Assembly (NCBI GenBank): GCA_947095535.1
Contig: OX352773.1
Span: 167,102,438-167,166,437, forward strand
DNA from: Poecilobothrus nobilitatus
Lineage: Eukaryota > Arthropoda > Insecta > Diptera > Dolichopodidae
Length of the DNA stretch: 64,000 nucleotides
Reading direction: 5' to 3'
Shown in pieces: positions 11,851-25,680 of the stretch. The notes under the pieces are model-generated. The model did not search any database and was not told the origin of the DNA. It saw only the letters and a program-made list of their open reading frames with translations. The position numbers and the translations under genes were made by a program. Numbering within the stretch: position 1 is the first letter of the stretch; each line of letters opens with the position of its first letter.

Positions 11851-13717
11851 GTAATAAAATGTCAATTAGAAAAAAGTATAACAAAATATATTAAAAAATA
11901 ATTTTCTGTTTTTGACATCAAAAAATTTTCATACAACGGCAATATTTAAAACATTAATTCTATTACATTTTTAGTAGACTCTCATAATTACATGACTTTT
12001 CTCGTAGAATTCTGAGAAAGCAGAAATAATTCTAAACCGAGTATACTTCTGTAATTGGCACTATTATAATGTTAAAACTTTATTTTAATGTGTTATTTTA
12101 AGTAAATTTGGACAGGTTTGCAGAATTTTCAATTTTTTAACCGCGGACAATAACTTTTGAACGGAAAGAAAGTACATACAAACATTTTTCCGAAGTATCT
12201 TCTTATTCTCAAAAAAATGTTTCTACCACAAAAATTTCAAAATTCAAACTGAAAGCTTTCCATAGATTATGGGGTAACTAAAATTTTGATAAATTTTCGT
12301 TTCATATAACGGTAAATTTAATTATCAAATTACAAAAAATTGTTATAATTTTTATTTTTATATTTATATCTACATTATAGTTTTCCCAAGACCTAAGTAA
12401 ACAGGCCAAGAACTGAAAACACATGAATGTAGTTGTCAGAGAATTACAATCGATTCTCACGTATCGCACGTATGAATAATTTCATAATTGATGTGAGTCT
12501 CGATTATACCCATATAAGCGTGTACAAAATTTTAAAGTATGAAAGTAGTCTCGACGTATACTATTGAGATATTGAGTCAATTTATCTTAAGAAGCTTTTA
12601 AAATAAAAAATTTAAAGATTTTATATTACTATAATATAATAAAAATTAAATACTGACGTGATTTTAAAATTTTATCTTTTAAATAATTTTAATTTTATAT
12701 TGGAGTGATTTTACTACAATTATTATTTACTGTTTTTGTTATAGTATATCTATATACCATTATTTATATGTATATAATTATGTATATTATATAATTTTAT
12801 TTATTCATTAAATTTGACAATAAAAAATAAATTTGCTAATTAATTATTTAAAGGTATTTTTTTTTTGTTCTGCTCTTTTATTGTTAATATTATTATTATT
12901 GTTGTTTTTTAAAAGCATCACACGACACTCAAAAAATAATTTTTTTTTTTGTTGTTGTTTATTTTTTTGCATATTTACCTATAAAAACGCTAAAATATTT
13001 TACACGATCAAAGCTTTTTTTTTTGTCGCATTTGCTCATTTACAAACTTGATTATATTTTAAAATTAATGTTTTTTTTTTTTTTTTTTCTAAAGATCAAC
13101 TTACTAATTAATATACGTTTAGTTGTATAATAAATTCGTTTCTCCGTTTAGAATGTTATTTTTTAAGAGCTAGGAAAAAAAAAATTTTCTTTTCAAATGC
13201 ATAATTTAAAGAGTTGTTATTTTAAATATTTTTAAAAACTTTTCTTTGTTTAAGGCTTTAAGATTTGAGATTTTAAATTAATTATTTGTTTTCTTTCAAA
13301 CTAATTCTGCTAGTTATTTTATAATGATTATATTCATTCATTATTGACGTTTATAGTAAATATGTATGTATATACATACATATGTATAATGTGTAATTAA
13401 ATACCTATAAAACAAAAAATCTCTTCTCTTTAATTTCATTTTTAAAAAATACTTCACGTCCCACGTCATTATAGAAACGAATATATATCTTAAGTGTATA
13501 TAGGGGGCATATAAGATTAACTTATAATAATCTTATTTTTTAACGAACTTTTTTTCAGTTCTAATACTGAATTCAGTTAAATTTCCCCATTATAAATGAG
13601 TTTAATTATTAGTATTATTTTTACACATTACATATATTTAACAATTTACAATGTTTGTGTTTCATTTACACAAAAAGAGTATAGTTAAGAGTAATTGGGA
13701 GTAATTGGTGATTACAG

Positions 13718-13982
13718 GCGCCCATTCGATTAAAACAATTCCACTAAAACCCAATTCAACTAGACAAACTTTTAAATTTTAAATATTAATATTCATAATA
13801 TTAAAACATAAAATTATACATAAATACTATAGAAAAAGAGAATACCCTGATTTTGCAACCAACTCGTTGCAATCCACACTAATCATTTTTTTTTTACATA
13901 TACCTACCACATAACATACTTTAGTTGAATTGTTTCAGTCGAATTGAGTTTTAGTCAAATTGTTGTTAGTTGAATGGACCGG
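13718..13982. mobile_element. Inverted-repeat MITE with CCATTCRACTAAAACAATT motifs
   Basis: The left part reads CCCATTCGATTAAAACAATT then CCACTAAAACCCAATTCAACTA. The right part carries the reverse complement, ending AGTTGAATGGACC. Each arm is made of repeated AATTCRACTRAAAC-like subunits, and about 120 bp of unrelated sequence lie between. It is non-coding, and its superfamily was not determined. Confidence 0.55.
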
Positions 13983-14495
13983 TAACGGTAATTGGTAAGT
14001 TGGTACGTTAATTTTTTGTTGAAAAATAAATTCTTGCATATTTACTTATATCTTCTAATCATTCTAAAAGACTAATGTAGTCGGGGGAAGTAAAAGAAAG
14101 TAGCTTAAAAAGTATAGTAGTAGAAAAAAGTAGTTTACTTTATAAAAGAAATCCAAGCATTATCACAAATAGGTTTTTTTTTTTTTTATATTGTCTATAT
14201 CCTATATTTTAGTCGATCAAATATATTGTTTTCTCATCATTTATTTTTTTTTTTTTTTAGTTAAATATTTGTTTTATTTTTTTATACATATTTTTTTTTT
14301 TTTGTATTTTGTCAGATTTTAAATAAAATATTTTTTTTAGATATTATTTAACGCTTTCATAAAGTTGTATTGTACGGATAAAATAAAATAAAAACAACCA
14401 ACGACCCTAACCTTAAAATTTACATTAAAAATTCAAATATAAGTAAAATAAATTTTTTTTTCAAAAAGTAATTAAAATAAATTATTAATAACAAA

Positions 14496-14856
14496 ATGGT
14501 GATTTTAATGACAAATGAAACAAATTTTTTCAATGAAAATAAATTTAATCACAATGATATGAATTTTAAAAATAATAATATTACAAAATTTGATTTAATT
14601 TTAAATGATAATAACAATATTAATAATAATAATTTTGATATTAATGATTTAAATTCTATTAAATTTAATTTGGATTTAAATTTGAATGAAACAATAATGT
14701 CAGCTGATGATATTGAAGAAAATGTTAATAGTTATCCGGTTACAAAACATATTGCTGAAATAATTGTTTTTTGGTGTATAATTGTTATAATTACTTGTTC
14801 TTTAATTTTTTTACATTATAAAAGAAAAAAATTTAATTCACGTTATATATTTTTAG
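14496..14856 (+). CDS. V3: first coding exon, single-pass membrane protein
   Basis: Unrecognised family. There are 120 codons plus one base, from ATG (MVILMTNETNFFNENKF) to donor gtatgt at 14857, phase 1 in a Gly codon. The N side is rich in Asn, Asp and Leu with repeated NN and LNL patterns. One membrane segment spans residues 89-106 (IIVFWCIIVIITCSLIFL), flanked by HIAE before and HYKRKKFNSR after. The frame stops 6 bases past the donor. The exon's last bases are TATTTTTAG, so the exon end itself looks like an acceptor placed against the donor; see findings. The upstream 180 bp are T- and A-rich with no clear TATA box. It is one of a same-strand set sharing length, topology and phase. Confidence 0.68.
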
Positions 14857-16654
14857 GTATGTAAAATTTTTAAATAAATAATATCTATTAAAAATTATAT
14901 AATTTTACTTAATTATTATATTAAATTATTAAATATTAAATATAACATTTTTAAAATTTCCAATTTTTTTTTATTGAAAGTGTTCAATATCTAATCTAAA
15001 AACAAGTATTATACGATATAATTAATATAGAAATATATATATAATAAAATAAAAATAAACTAATACTTGTATAAGACAATAGATGTCGCACAAATAAAAA
15101 TATTTATTTAGTTGCAGCCGAGTAATCAACGGCTTACTGAAACTAATGATTCTAGAAACTGAAGGTTAGTCAAAATAAATGATAATATAGTGGGATATGC
15201 ACGCCATATGCTCTTTATGGGAGTGAAAAGGAGAAAAAAAATATATATATATATATACATACATATTTATATTTTTTTCAATAATTGTTTTTGTGGTTGT
15301 TTTTTGGTAGAGGGGATAGTCTGTGTCTAGTGTGTGAGAAATATTGTTCATTTAAACTTTATGAAATGCTCGTTTATCACAGCGGCTCATCGAACCAATT
15401 AATTCCCTTATTATTTAATAATTTATTCTAAATGTTTACATTTTAAATTACAAATGATATACAAGTTACTGTTTTTTTCATTTGTAATTTTTTTTGAAAT
15501 GAAATATGTTTATTACTAAATTTATTAAATAAAAATAACAATAATAAATTAAAATTCTAGTAAATAATTTGAATCAAAAAAAAAAATTTTTTTTTTATTT
15601 GAAACATCTACTGTTTATCAAAAACAACTGCGAACACGATTTAATTAATTTTAAATTACCGTGACCAGTGACCTGTGTGATGCAATTATTTTATTTTATT
15701 TTATTTTTTTTTTTATTTTAATTAAAGTGTTCTCTTATTTACTTAAAAAAAAAATAATTTATAAATTTAAAAATTTCTAATATAACTTCATAAATTGAAA
15801 AAAAAAAAAAATTTTTGTCACAAATAACAAATCATTTGTTGAACAAAAAAAAAGCAACAAAAACAAACATACTTTGCGTAAAAAAAAACTTGTTTTAATT
15901 TTTTTTTTTAATAAATTAAAAAAACCAATGATTAAATTTCATATATACATTATACATTATACCTAGTATACCAGATACCGAACATATACCAGATATTTGC
16001 ATAAAAATAAAACTAACAATAACTGATATTACTTCAGAAAAAAAAGTCTTCAGTTTAAGTGATTTTCATTAAGGTTTTGAAATATTAATTAAAAAAAAAA
16101 AAAATGAAATAATATATTAACACTTTAATGACCGACATAACGAGTATAATACTTGCCCTTATTATTTTGAAAGTAAAATTGATCAAAAAAAATTTTTTTA
16201 ACTAGTATATATGTAATTAAAATTTCCATTTTGAATGGTAATTTCCATTAAGACAGTAATTTTTTTAATTAATTCTATTAAGCCAACCATTTACAAATAT
16301 TACATCCTCACTTAACGGTTAGACGTCATCTTTTTATACCTTTTTTATATTCAAAGCTGCAACTTTTCATTCCTGTTTGTTAAATTTTTTTTTGAAACTG
16401 AAAAATAGAAATTTTTCATTCAGGTTTTTTGAAATTTCTTTCATACATGTTTTCTGACTATGACATGATTTTTAGCTGTTACTAAATACGGTGAAACTTG
16501 AAAATTTTTCTAAAGTTCTGAACTATTCTTTTTAAAAGTAAAATATTTTTTTTTATTATGGTCATGCACAAAAAGTAAAATATAGTGAAAATTTTATAAA
16601 ATAAAAAATAATTTTCAAATAAAATAAACGCTTCAAAAAAGAAAATTACTCTAT

Positions 16655-17955
16655 TTTTAGCACATTTTTAGCAAAAAAATTTTGAAAAAATGTGCTTATT
16701 AGTTTCACTCTGTCCGTCCGTCCGTCCGTCCGTCTGTTTACAAAACTTCTACACCGTTAAAGATAGAGAAAAAAAATTTTAACCATGGGTAGGTCTCATA
16801 AAAAAAATAATTTTGTGGAACAACTTTTTCATGTAGCCCCATCCATTACGGAGCTACAGCCCCTCAAACTTTGAAAAAGCCCTATTTTCAAATGCATATA
16901 TCTTATGTTCTGCTTAAGATTTTTTCAATCTGAAAACGTCATTCGACAGGTATTTCTTATTATATTCAATATTATACAATATTTTTAAATTTAATATTTA
17001 AATTTACCGTTATGTGAAAACCAAATTTTGCATGATTTTTCTACTTTCATAACTCCGGCACGCTTTTAGATAGTAGCTTGAAATTTTGAGGCAAGAAAGA
17101 ACTTTTAGAATTAGTATAAGTTTCCTCAGAAAATTTTTTTGGACCACCCCCTGTTTATGAGCTATTAGGGCTCAAAAATTGAAAATTTGCTATTTTTAAA
17201 CACCTGTAACTTAGTAACCTGTACACATTTTACTTCGCCAAGATATAAAAATTAAAGCTACGGTACTATATTTTAACGTGTGGTAAAGGTTTATTTTAGT
17301 TGTAAAGGGTTCCAAAGTTGCAGCTCTTCAAAATTGCGAAAAAGCCCCATTTTCAGATATATATATCTCAGGCTCTGCTTAATAGTTTTGCAACCTAAAA
17401 CCGCCAGAAGATCGAAAATTTTATTGTCTATATAAAACAATATCAAAATTATGTAATATTTTGTAATTTACTATTTAAATTTACCGTTATGTGAAAACCA
17501 CATTTTGCATGAAATTTCTTTTTTCATAACTCCGGCACGCCTTTAGATAGGAGCCTGAAATTTTGAGACAAGAAAGAACTTTTAGAATTAGTACAAGTTT
17601 CCTCAGAAAATTTTTTGGTACCACCCCCTCTTTAAGAGTTATTGCGCCACAAAAATTGAAAATTTGCTATTTTTAGACACCTGTAACTTAGGCACCTGTG
17701 AAAATTTTTCTTCGGCAAGGCATGAAAATTAAAGGTTCAATAATATACTTTTACGTGTGTTAACGGCTTTTCTTAGTTATAAAGGATTCCGGACTTACGG
17801 CCTCTCAAAATTTCAAAAGAGTCCTATTTTCACATTTTTTCTTATTACATGAAATTTTCAAATTTTTGTGCAAGTCACAATTCTAAACAGTTTGTATTGA
17901 GTTTTGGAAATGTGCGCTTTTAAAAACCGTTGGTTTACATTCTACCTTGTTTTAT
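16655..17955 (+). repeat. Dispersed repeat family R1, longest copy
   Basis: It begins TTTTTAGCACATTTTTAGC, carries a (CCGT) microsatellite at 16710-16732 followed by CTGTTTACAAAACTTCTACACCG, and ends ACCGTTGGTTTACATTCTACCTTG. A unit of about 0.5 kb is duplicated inside: ACCGTTATGTGAAAACCA occurs at 16993 and 17484, each followed by CATAACTCCGGCACGC. Other copies lie at 22779, 33333 and, inverted, at 55590. It is non-coding and its class is unknown. Confidence 0.65.
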
Positions 17956-18169
17956 TGTAATTTTTAAACGCTTAAAAGAAGGTTCCCTCCTGTCATTTTA
18001 AAAAGTGTAAAGAAAAGGGTTTAAAAACCGGAATAGAAAACATTGATATCCAACCACCACCTTAGTTATTTGAAAAATCTTTCTATTATAGATATTGACA
18101 TTTATAGAATTTGTGTCCTTTATTTCAGATAATTTTTATGTATTTTGAATTACAAAAAAGCATTTAACA

Positions 18170-18966
18170 GGCTCCCTACCGCGTAAAGAAATTTGAATTG
18201 GAAAGATTTCCGAATTTGAAATTCGAATGTAAAATTTATTGATACCGCATATCAAATTTGAAAACAAATAAATGTAATTTAAGTTACTATCGAAAGTTTT
18301 TGAATTTTGAATTGTCATAATATAAAAAAATTATCATATTATAAATATATGAAAAACAATATTGTTTATTTTAGCCATAATTTTTAAACTTCTTTTAGAT
18401 CTGTAAATAATTATAGGCTGCCAAAAGAAGTTTTTGTTTATATTTTAGATATAATCAAAATTGAGTTAAAAACTCCTTTACGTTTGACATCAGTTCAAGC
18501 TGGCTACAACTTTGAGATTTCTAAATGGGAGGTTTATCAAAATGCAATCGGACAAGATATGAACATTGCAAATAATATCAATATTTGAAAAACTGTGGAA
18601 ACATACTATAATTTAAATATATCACACTAAATTAAATATAGTTACATTTATTTTATATTATTACTTAATGTAATATTTAACATACGAGTACTTACATTTT
18701 AAAATAATTTTCACTAAAATTTAATACACCAACGAAGTTTTATCTAAACCATTCCATAACAAAAAAGACCATTCGAATAAAAATGTCAAAAAATATTCGA
18801 AAGTACTATTACATGGCAAGAAAATTTAAAATTCGAATTCACGAAATTCGCAAACACGACTTTCAAACTGTCAAAATTGTTTTTATTACGAACTTCGTAT
18901 TACAAAGTGTCAATCTTTAAAATACGAAATTAGTTTTACGAAAATCTAATTTCGCGGTAGGCCCCC
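18170..18966. mobile_element. MITE with CCTACCGCG ends
   Basis: The ends are inverted: GGCTCCCTACCGCG (18170-18183) and CGCGGTAGGCCCCC (18953-18966). Inside the right end there are many TTCG/CGAA words. A CAG flanks both sides, which may be a three-base target duplication. There is no plausible transposase. The open frame on the minus strand at its left end is not supported. Confidence 0.5.
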
Positions 18967-19862
18967 AGATTTTGTTGCTGATGGAACAACTTAACGGATC
19001 AAAAGGAAAAGTATAATATACACGAAATTTTCTTTGTTCAGAGGAACATTCCTATAAGATTTGATTACAATGGGGTACACCGTTTTGGATTGCATAAATC
19101 ATAAACAAACAAACACACACACTTTCTGTTCTGCTTTATATAATACAGGTTATAGGATAGTTGATATAAAATTTATACTTTATATTTTTTTATAAAAATT
19201 ATTTTTAAAATATTGTGTTAATTTAAAAATCAAAAGAAAAAATAAAAATTGCTCTTTTTTCGGCAAATATAAATAAAGTTACATATAAAAATTTAAAAAA
19301 AAAAAAATGTATGAAAATATAAACAAATCACGCCAAATTACGTGAATAATTTTGAGTATTAAAATATTTTTTTTTTTTCAACAAATGATTCATTAATCAT
19401 ATATAATTTTTAATACAAAATATAAGAACTGAATACAAAAAACTATTTATGTACGTATATGAAAAAATAAATTTATATTAATGGTTAGTTATTGTTCATC
19501 ATTATATTTTAAAGCTTCCTTTTGTACTACTTACATATTTACTTCTTTAAAAGATATTCAAAAAAAAAAAAAAAAATCAGTATTCATGGCACTTATTTTT
19601 TGTTTTGGCAAATTTAAATTATTTTTATTGTATTTCTTTTGATGTAAATAATATATAATAATATAATTTTCAACACACCTTTTACTACATATAATAATAA
19701 TTAAACACAGGTGTTCATTAAATATTAAATTCCAGTAAAAATTTTAGAAACGAAAAGCGAAAAAAAAGAAATTAACAATGAAGGTTTGTTATTAGTTCTT
19801 TGATTTATTTTCACTTGCTACTGAGTTATTCCTTATATAAAATGATAATATATAGAGAATCC

Positions 19863-20577
19863 GGCAGGGAGAAATAAAGCCTAAAGCAATAAAGTCTATT
19901 AGACCTTACTTCACATTGGAATAAAGCCTAAATCGTCAATTTCGCGAATTATTATTTTGTTCTTTCATAATTTAAATCCCATATTGCAGCTTATTTAAGT
20001 AATAAAATGTGCTATTTTTTTTGGCATATTTCACTCCGTAAGTCCGTCAGTTCATTTCATTCCGAAATAAGTTCAGTTATTAGAGTTGGTTACAAAATCT
20101 GGATTGTCTCATTTTTCCGAAATGTGAATATACATGAGTATGCGGAACTCTAAAACAAAACTGATTTTATAGTTGGTTACAAAATCAGGATTGCCGCTTT
20201 TTCAAGAATATTTATAAATAAGCGCGGTATCAGAGGTAGCAGTTCCCATTCGTTCAAGGAAGGTGCGAAGGGAGTCGTGAAAGGAAGGGGCGAAGAGTTG
20301 CTTCAAGGGGAGGGCACGAAGGCCACAGGGTTGACCAGAATATAAAAAATTATTTGAAACCTGTTGGAAAATATTCGGATTTTACAGTCGGCTGCAAATT
20401 TAGAATTGGAATAATATAATATTTCTAAAGTGAAATAAAGCCTATAGGCTTTAATTCTCTTTGAAATAAGAAATAAGACCTACTGGGAAATTTCACGAAT
20501 TACGCCTTACTTCTCAACTCAATTGTGGAAATGAGGCCAATTAGATCTTATTGCTCTAGGCTTTATTTCCCCCTGTC
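19863..20577. mobile_element. MITE with 9-bp target duplication
   Basis: A 715-bp element is flanked on both sides by AGAGAATCC (19854-19862 and 20578-20586). Its terminal inverted repeats of about 40 bp start GGCAGGGAGAAATAAAGCC on the left, with GGCTTTATTTCCCCCTGTC on the right. The centre has an unusual G-rich patch (about 20250-20330) and a near-direct repeat, GTTGGTTACAAAATC (20086 and 20164). A 9-bp duplication with long TIRs fits Mutator-like elements best; 8-bp hAT or P types are alternatives. It is non-autonomous. Confidence 0.75.
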
Positions 20578-22778
20578 AGAGAATCCATTAAACAATTCTA
20601 AAATTAAAATTGATCAGAAGCGTTTCAAAAATATGGAGTTAAGTTGTTCATGTTTTGAAATTTTAAAATTTGAGTTCTTAATCATGCAGGTGTTTTCTGT
20701 GGCAGAATAATGATTATACTAAGGAAATAAATGCTATATGTATGCATTCAAAAACTACGTACACTTCAATAAACAATTTTTGTTTTTGAATTTATTAATT
20801 GAATTAATTGTTAATGAAGCTTCATTAAATATTTTAAAATAAATCCAAATTGATGCATTTTTTCTAGTATTTGGCCTAGAATTTTTATGGCCTGAGAAAT
20901 TTTATTAATAGATTTTCAAACTATTGTTTATCATTTTTCCCGCTAAAATGGAAATTTATATGAAATTAATTTTATGTTACTACCGAACATAAGTTCCGAC
21001 CTACTGAAACAAATTCTTGTTCTACTTTTATTTTTTTTCAATTAATTATTTGATGTCCGCGTGACTTCACTTTTTTCCCACTTTTTCGAAATTTAAACTT
21101 CTAAATATGTAATTCCAAAAAAAATATTATAAGCTGTAGATAAATTTAGAATATCATCTAAAAACATGAAATGATGTTAAATGATATTTAGAAGAACATA
21201 CATGAATTGTTAGATGACTTTCTTATTTTGCTTATAATAGCAGTAGAAATGTTTATGTTGCAAATATTTTACAGTACTAAAAATAGAAATAGATACGACA
21301 GGCTTTATTTAATATTCAAGGATATTTACTAAAAGATTTGAATCTAAAAGTGTCTGACAATTGGGGACTAATTTATTGCCGATATCATAAAAATTAAAAT
21401 CTGTAAAATACAAATTTCGAATTCGAAAATTTAAAAAAAAAAAAAATATTTCGAATTCGAAAATCTTGAAATTAATATTATTTTGCAATAAAAATTTGTC
21501 GAAAAAGTCGTTTTGTCGTTTTTTCCCATTCGTGATTTTCATGGAAATTTTTTTTACAATTTTCTTCTTCAAGAAGATGATAGTTTCTTAATCAAATCAA
21601 TTGAATCAATTTGTGTTATTGCATTCCTTATAAAGTGTAAAATAATAATTAATTTAATAATCTCTTAAGGATCTTTTCGTTAACTAAAAAATTCTGTTTA
21701 ATAATTTTTATGTACTTTTGTTTAACTTTAGTTATAAATTTTCATGATGTTCCTAATATGTAAGATGTTAGTAATTTAATTTTAGAAAAATAAAACACAA
21801 ACTCTTTAAAGCTTATACTTTTTAAAGCTTATACTTTTTAAAATATTAAAGCTTTCTTAAAAAAAAAAAAAACTTTAAAATCAGTCAAAAATTAGTCAGA
21901 CTTGAGACAAAGTTTCATATCACTAAAATTACAACAAAAATACATAGGTATAGTATAAAAAAATTTATTTGAACTTTTTATTAACCCCAATTTAAATTTA
22001 ATTCATTTTTTGCAACTAAAAATAAATTTAAAGTTTATTAGTATCTCTGTCTATAAATTTAGTTTTTTTTTTCAATTTGTACATTTAATTAACAGTTTTA
22101 TGAGGGAATAAAAAATGAATAAAAAAAACCTAAATGCTAAACATTGAATATTTTGACAAAAAACAATAATTATCTGTATGTAAAAGATAATTAATTTTTA
22201 ACAATTTTGGGTTTCATGTTTTTATTGTTAATACATAAACTTTTGAAAAATATCTTCAATCAATATTTTATTTTCTTTTAACTTAGATATAATCTAATAT
22301 TTACTTTTGCTATTTAAAAGTTAAATTATACATGAGCTGAAATTTAAATTAATTTTGTTGAAAATATTTATAGATTTTTTAATCAGATTATCATTTTTGT
22401 TATGTCCTATTATTGTCAGCTGAGCAATTATTGTACTACATAATGTATAAAGTTTTTTTTATTCTTTATAAAGTATATTATTTTTCATATCTTAATTCTA
22501 AATACATTTTACCATGTAAAGCAGTTGTAATATTTACTCTATTATTCTGATTATGGAGCAAGGTAACTTTATATAAAAAGGATATATAGATATATTATCT
22601 AGGTCCTAGGGTATAGAAAATTTATGGTTCACTTCCGATTATCTTACAAAAAACAATTCTAGAAAAAACAAATCTTGAAAGCAAAAATATTTTTGATAAT
22701 AATATAAAAAAAAAACCTTTTTGAAAGAAAGTCTTGGAATATTAAAAACTTAAATTGAATTATTTTTAAATTTGAATT

Positions 22779-23470
22779 TTTAGCACATTTTTAGCATATT
22801 TTTAGCACAAACAACATTAAAAATTTTACTTATTATTTTCATTTTGTCGTTCCCTTTGTCTGTTGTTAACAAAACGTATACACCGTTTAAGAAAGGATTA
22901 AAGAAGATTGCTATCATTGAACAACTTTCACACCAATTACGAAGCTCTCCCACAAAGTTGAAAAAAGCCATATTATCAAATTTTCATATCTCAAGCTCTG
23001 CTTAACTTTATTTTTAATCAGAAAACGCCAAATAACACCAAATTATAAGATTTTTTGCAATTTAGTATGTAAATTTGTCATTAAATAAAATATTTAGCAA
23101 ATTTTTTCTTTCTGTACAATTTCGACGCGCTTTTAAAAATTTTGAAAGAAAGACCTTTAAAAATTACCATAAGTTGCCTCAGAAAATATTTTTGTACCTT
23201 CTCCTGTTTAAAAGCTATTTGCTGTCAATAATGAAAATTTGTAACTACTGTAACTTGGGTATTTCTTCGACATATATTTTTACATGCGTTAAAAGCTTTT
23301 TTTTTTAAGAAGTTTCTTAAAATTAAACCGGCTCTTAATTTTTCACAATTTTTTCGTATAATATATAAAATCCTAAGAAAAATTGGAAATTTTGATACAA
23401 AAGAAGTACAATGCAAAACTCTTACTAATTGTATTTTGGAAAATGTGCGACTTTCAAAACATTTAATTTT
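22779..23470 (+). repeat. Dispersed repeat R1, diverged copy
   Basis: It starts TTTTTAGCACATTTTTAGC and keeps the signature order CATTTTGTCGTTCCC..TGTTAACAAAACGTATACACCG, then TCATATCTCAAGCTCTGCTTAA. It ends near the GTGCGACTTTCAAAAC motif, like the copy at 16655. The CCGT microsatellite has decayed. Small frames inside are repeat-derived. Confidence 0.5.
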
Positions 23471-25680
23471 GTATCATTAAAAACATTTGATTTTTGTGGT
23501 TTTGTAACCACATATAAAATGCACAGCACCAATTTTTTTTTAAAAATCTTGACAGAAAAATTTGATTTTAAGATAAAGTTTTAAAGTTTTTTTCATTCAT
23601 GGTATAATTTTTCAAGATGTTGATCCAAAAAGATTTTAAAAATAAAAAATTCAAGAATTTGTCAATTTAAGATTATTTTCATCGTCATCTCAAATTTCAT
23701 AAATCACGAAGGTTTTTTTATGTACATATATTATTTATATATGGGTTTTACCATCATCCTTACTATCATCCGAAATAAAATGAAGAAGACTTAAATAAAA
23801 AATTAAGAACATAATTCTGAAAAGATAAATTAAAGTTATACTTTGAAATCATAAAAGTTGAATTTAAGAAGCTAGAGAAAAGATTTTTAAACTTTAGGCC
23901 TATATAAGCTGCCCAATTTTTTTTTATTTGCATTGTAATTTTAACTGTTGTAAGAATAATTTAACTTTACAGAATAATTTTTAATATTATAGAAAAGTTT
24001 AAAAAACATATAAATTTTATTTGATTTTTCTAAAATTCTTTTGAAAATAAAATAATACAAAAGTCACTAATTTTAATTTAAATTTTAAAATGGAAAATAT
24101 AACGGTTTAAGTAAAACGGTTTAAGTAAAAACGCTGAAGGAAAATATAACGGTTTAAGTAATATACTACAAAATGTTAAGAAAATTTTGTAATGCATTTT
24201 TCGGCTACTAGATGGCGGTATCGATCCTAATGGCATATTCGGAATCTTGGAGATATAAAGTACCGTTATGTGATGATGTCATCTTAATAGCTTGTAAACT
24301 CCTTTGCGGAAGCATATCCAATTTTATTACTTATTTTAATTAATAATAAATTTCAATATTCCAATTAAATAATTTTCAACATAAATAAAATTTTGCACAT
24401 ATTTAAAGATAAGAAAACCTATAAAATAATCCAATAACTATTAAAGTATCTATCTAATACATCTCTAGTATAAATTTATAGATTTTTTCATTTTCTTTTT
24501 TAATACCCTTCATAAAATTTTTCTTTTTATGTATTTAAATAGTATGTTTTATAAATATATATGAGTGTGTTTTTAGTAATATGTACAATAAATAGATGTT
24601 TTATATATATATATATATGTGTGTGTGTGTTTAGTCATAAAGGATAAATAAAAAAATTAAAATTAATATTCTATTTAGAAATTTTTTGATGTAAAATTAG
24701 AAAATCTTACGTCATTTTTTAAAAATAACCGTTTAAAAATATTTTTTTTCATATTTGAGATACAGATTTATTTATGTATATGTCTGTATGTATGTATATA
24801 TTATATAGTAAACAATCTCTTAACATAACTATTTACCATTAGATTTGTAATAAAAAGCACCAGACAAATTATAAAAGCTTTAAAAAGAAAAAAAAACAGA
24901 GAAATTTAACGAAGTTTTTAGTAATTTTTATGCTCTTTCTTTACTTTTCATTTTAATTAATATTTTAATTAAAACTCCTATCAATTGAAAATATTATATT
25001 AAAGGTCAAGGAAATAAATAATACCTATAACTCTATTGTTTAATCGTTGTGCCGGTAACCACACCTGAAAAGGAAAGGCTAATTTATTCCCTCATCACAT
25101 TTTACAAGTATGTCATGGCGGAGTAACCAAAAAAAAAAAAATTTTTTTTAAATAAAAAACAAATATTGAAATATTTTGAATCATTTTGAACTTTTATAAA
25201 ATAATTTTATATTTAATTGTAATAAAATTAAACTTATTAATAATAAATTATATTTTTTTATCATTTAATTAATTTTTTTTATGATAAAAGGTAAAAAAAA
25301 TTTTATAATTTTATAACCGTCTTTATTATGGTTGTGTCAAGTCATCAAATAGGGCTATCTCATATTATAGTGTTTTAACAGCACATAATGTTAAAACAAA
25401 AACAATATTTTTTTAGCATATATAGGCATAGTACGATTTTCTGAAAAGGTTTTTGACTTTGGTTTATGTTTTTCTTCGTTACCTTAGGTTTATGTTCGAC
25501 CACACTTTAAATCTAGAGTAGTTTTCATTTTATCTTTAGAAAATCTATACAAAAACTGTATGCTCGATCCAATTGAATTTATCAAACTCATGATACATCA
25601 AAACATTTTCTCAATAATAATGATTTTTGGTATGGTGTAAAACTTAAATTTTTCTCTCCAATTATGATTTATTCTTACCT

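Larger units (their letters stand above)
10242..14495. other. Non-coding interval between mariner remnant and V3
   Basis: It contains the ratchet-like splice motif at 10552-10581, one SINE at 11585-11850, an inverted-repeat MITE at 13718-13982, and long T-rich tracts near 12850-13090 and 14175-14340. The open frame at 12833 is poly-T translated as Phe and Leu and begins at TTG; it is not called as a gene. Confidence 0.5.

Noticed and set aside
12833..13051. 72-codon hydrophobic frame
   Set aside because: It starts at TTG and is mostly poly-T and CTT/GTT runs read as Phe and Leu. It lacks the family donor.
15110..15165. Similarity between GCAGCCGAGTAATCAACGGC (15114) and GTAGCCAGAGTAATTAACGG (62915)
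   Set aside because: Too short and diverged to define a family; noted only as a possible old dispersed repeat.
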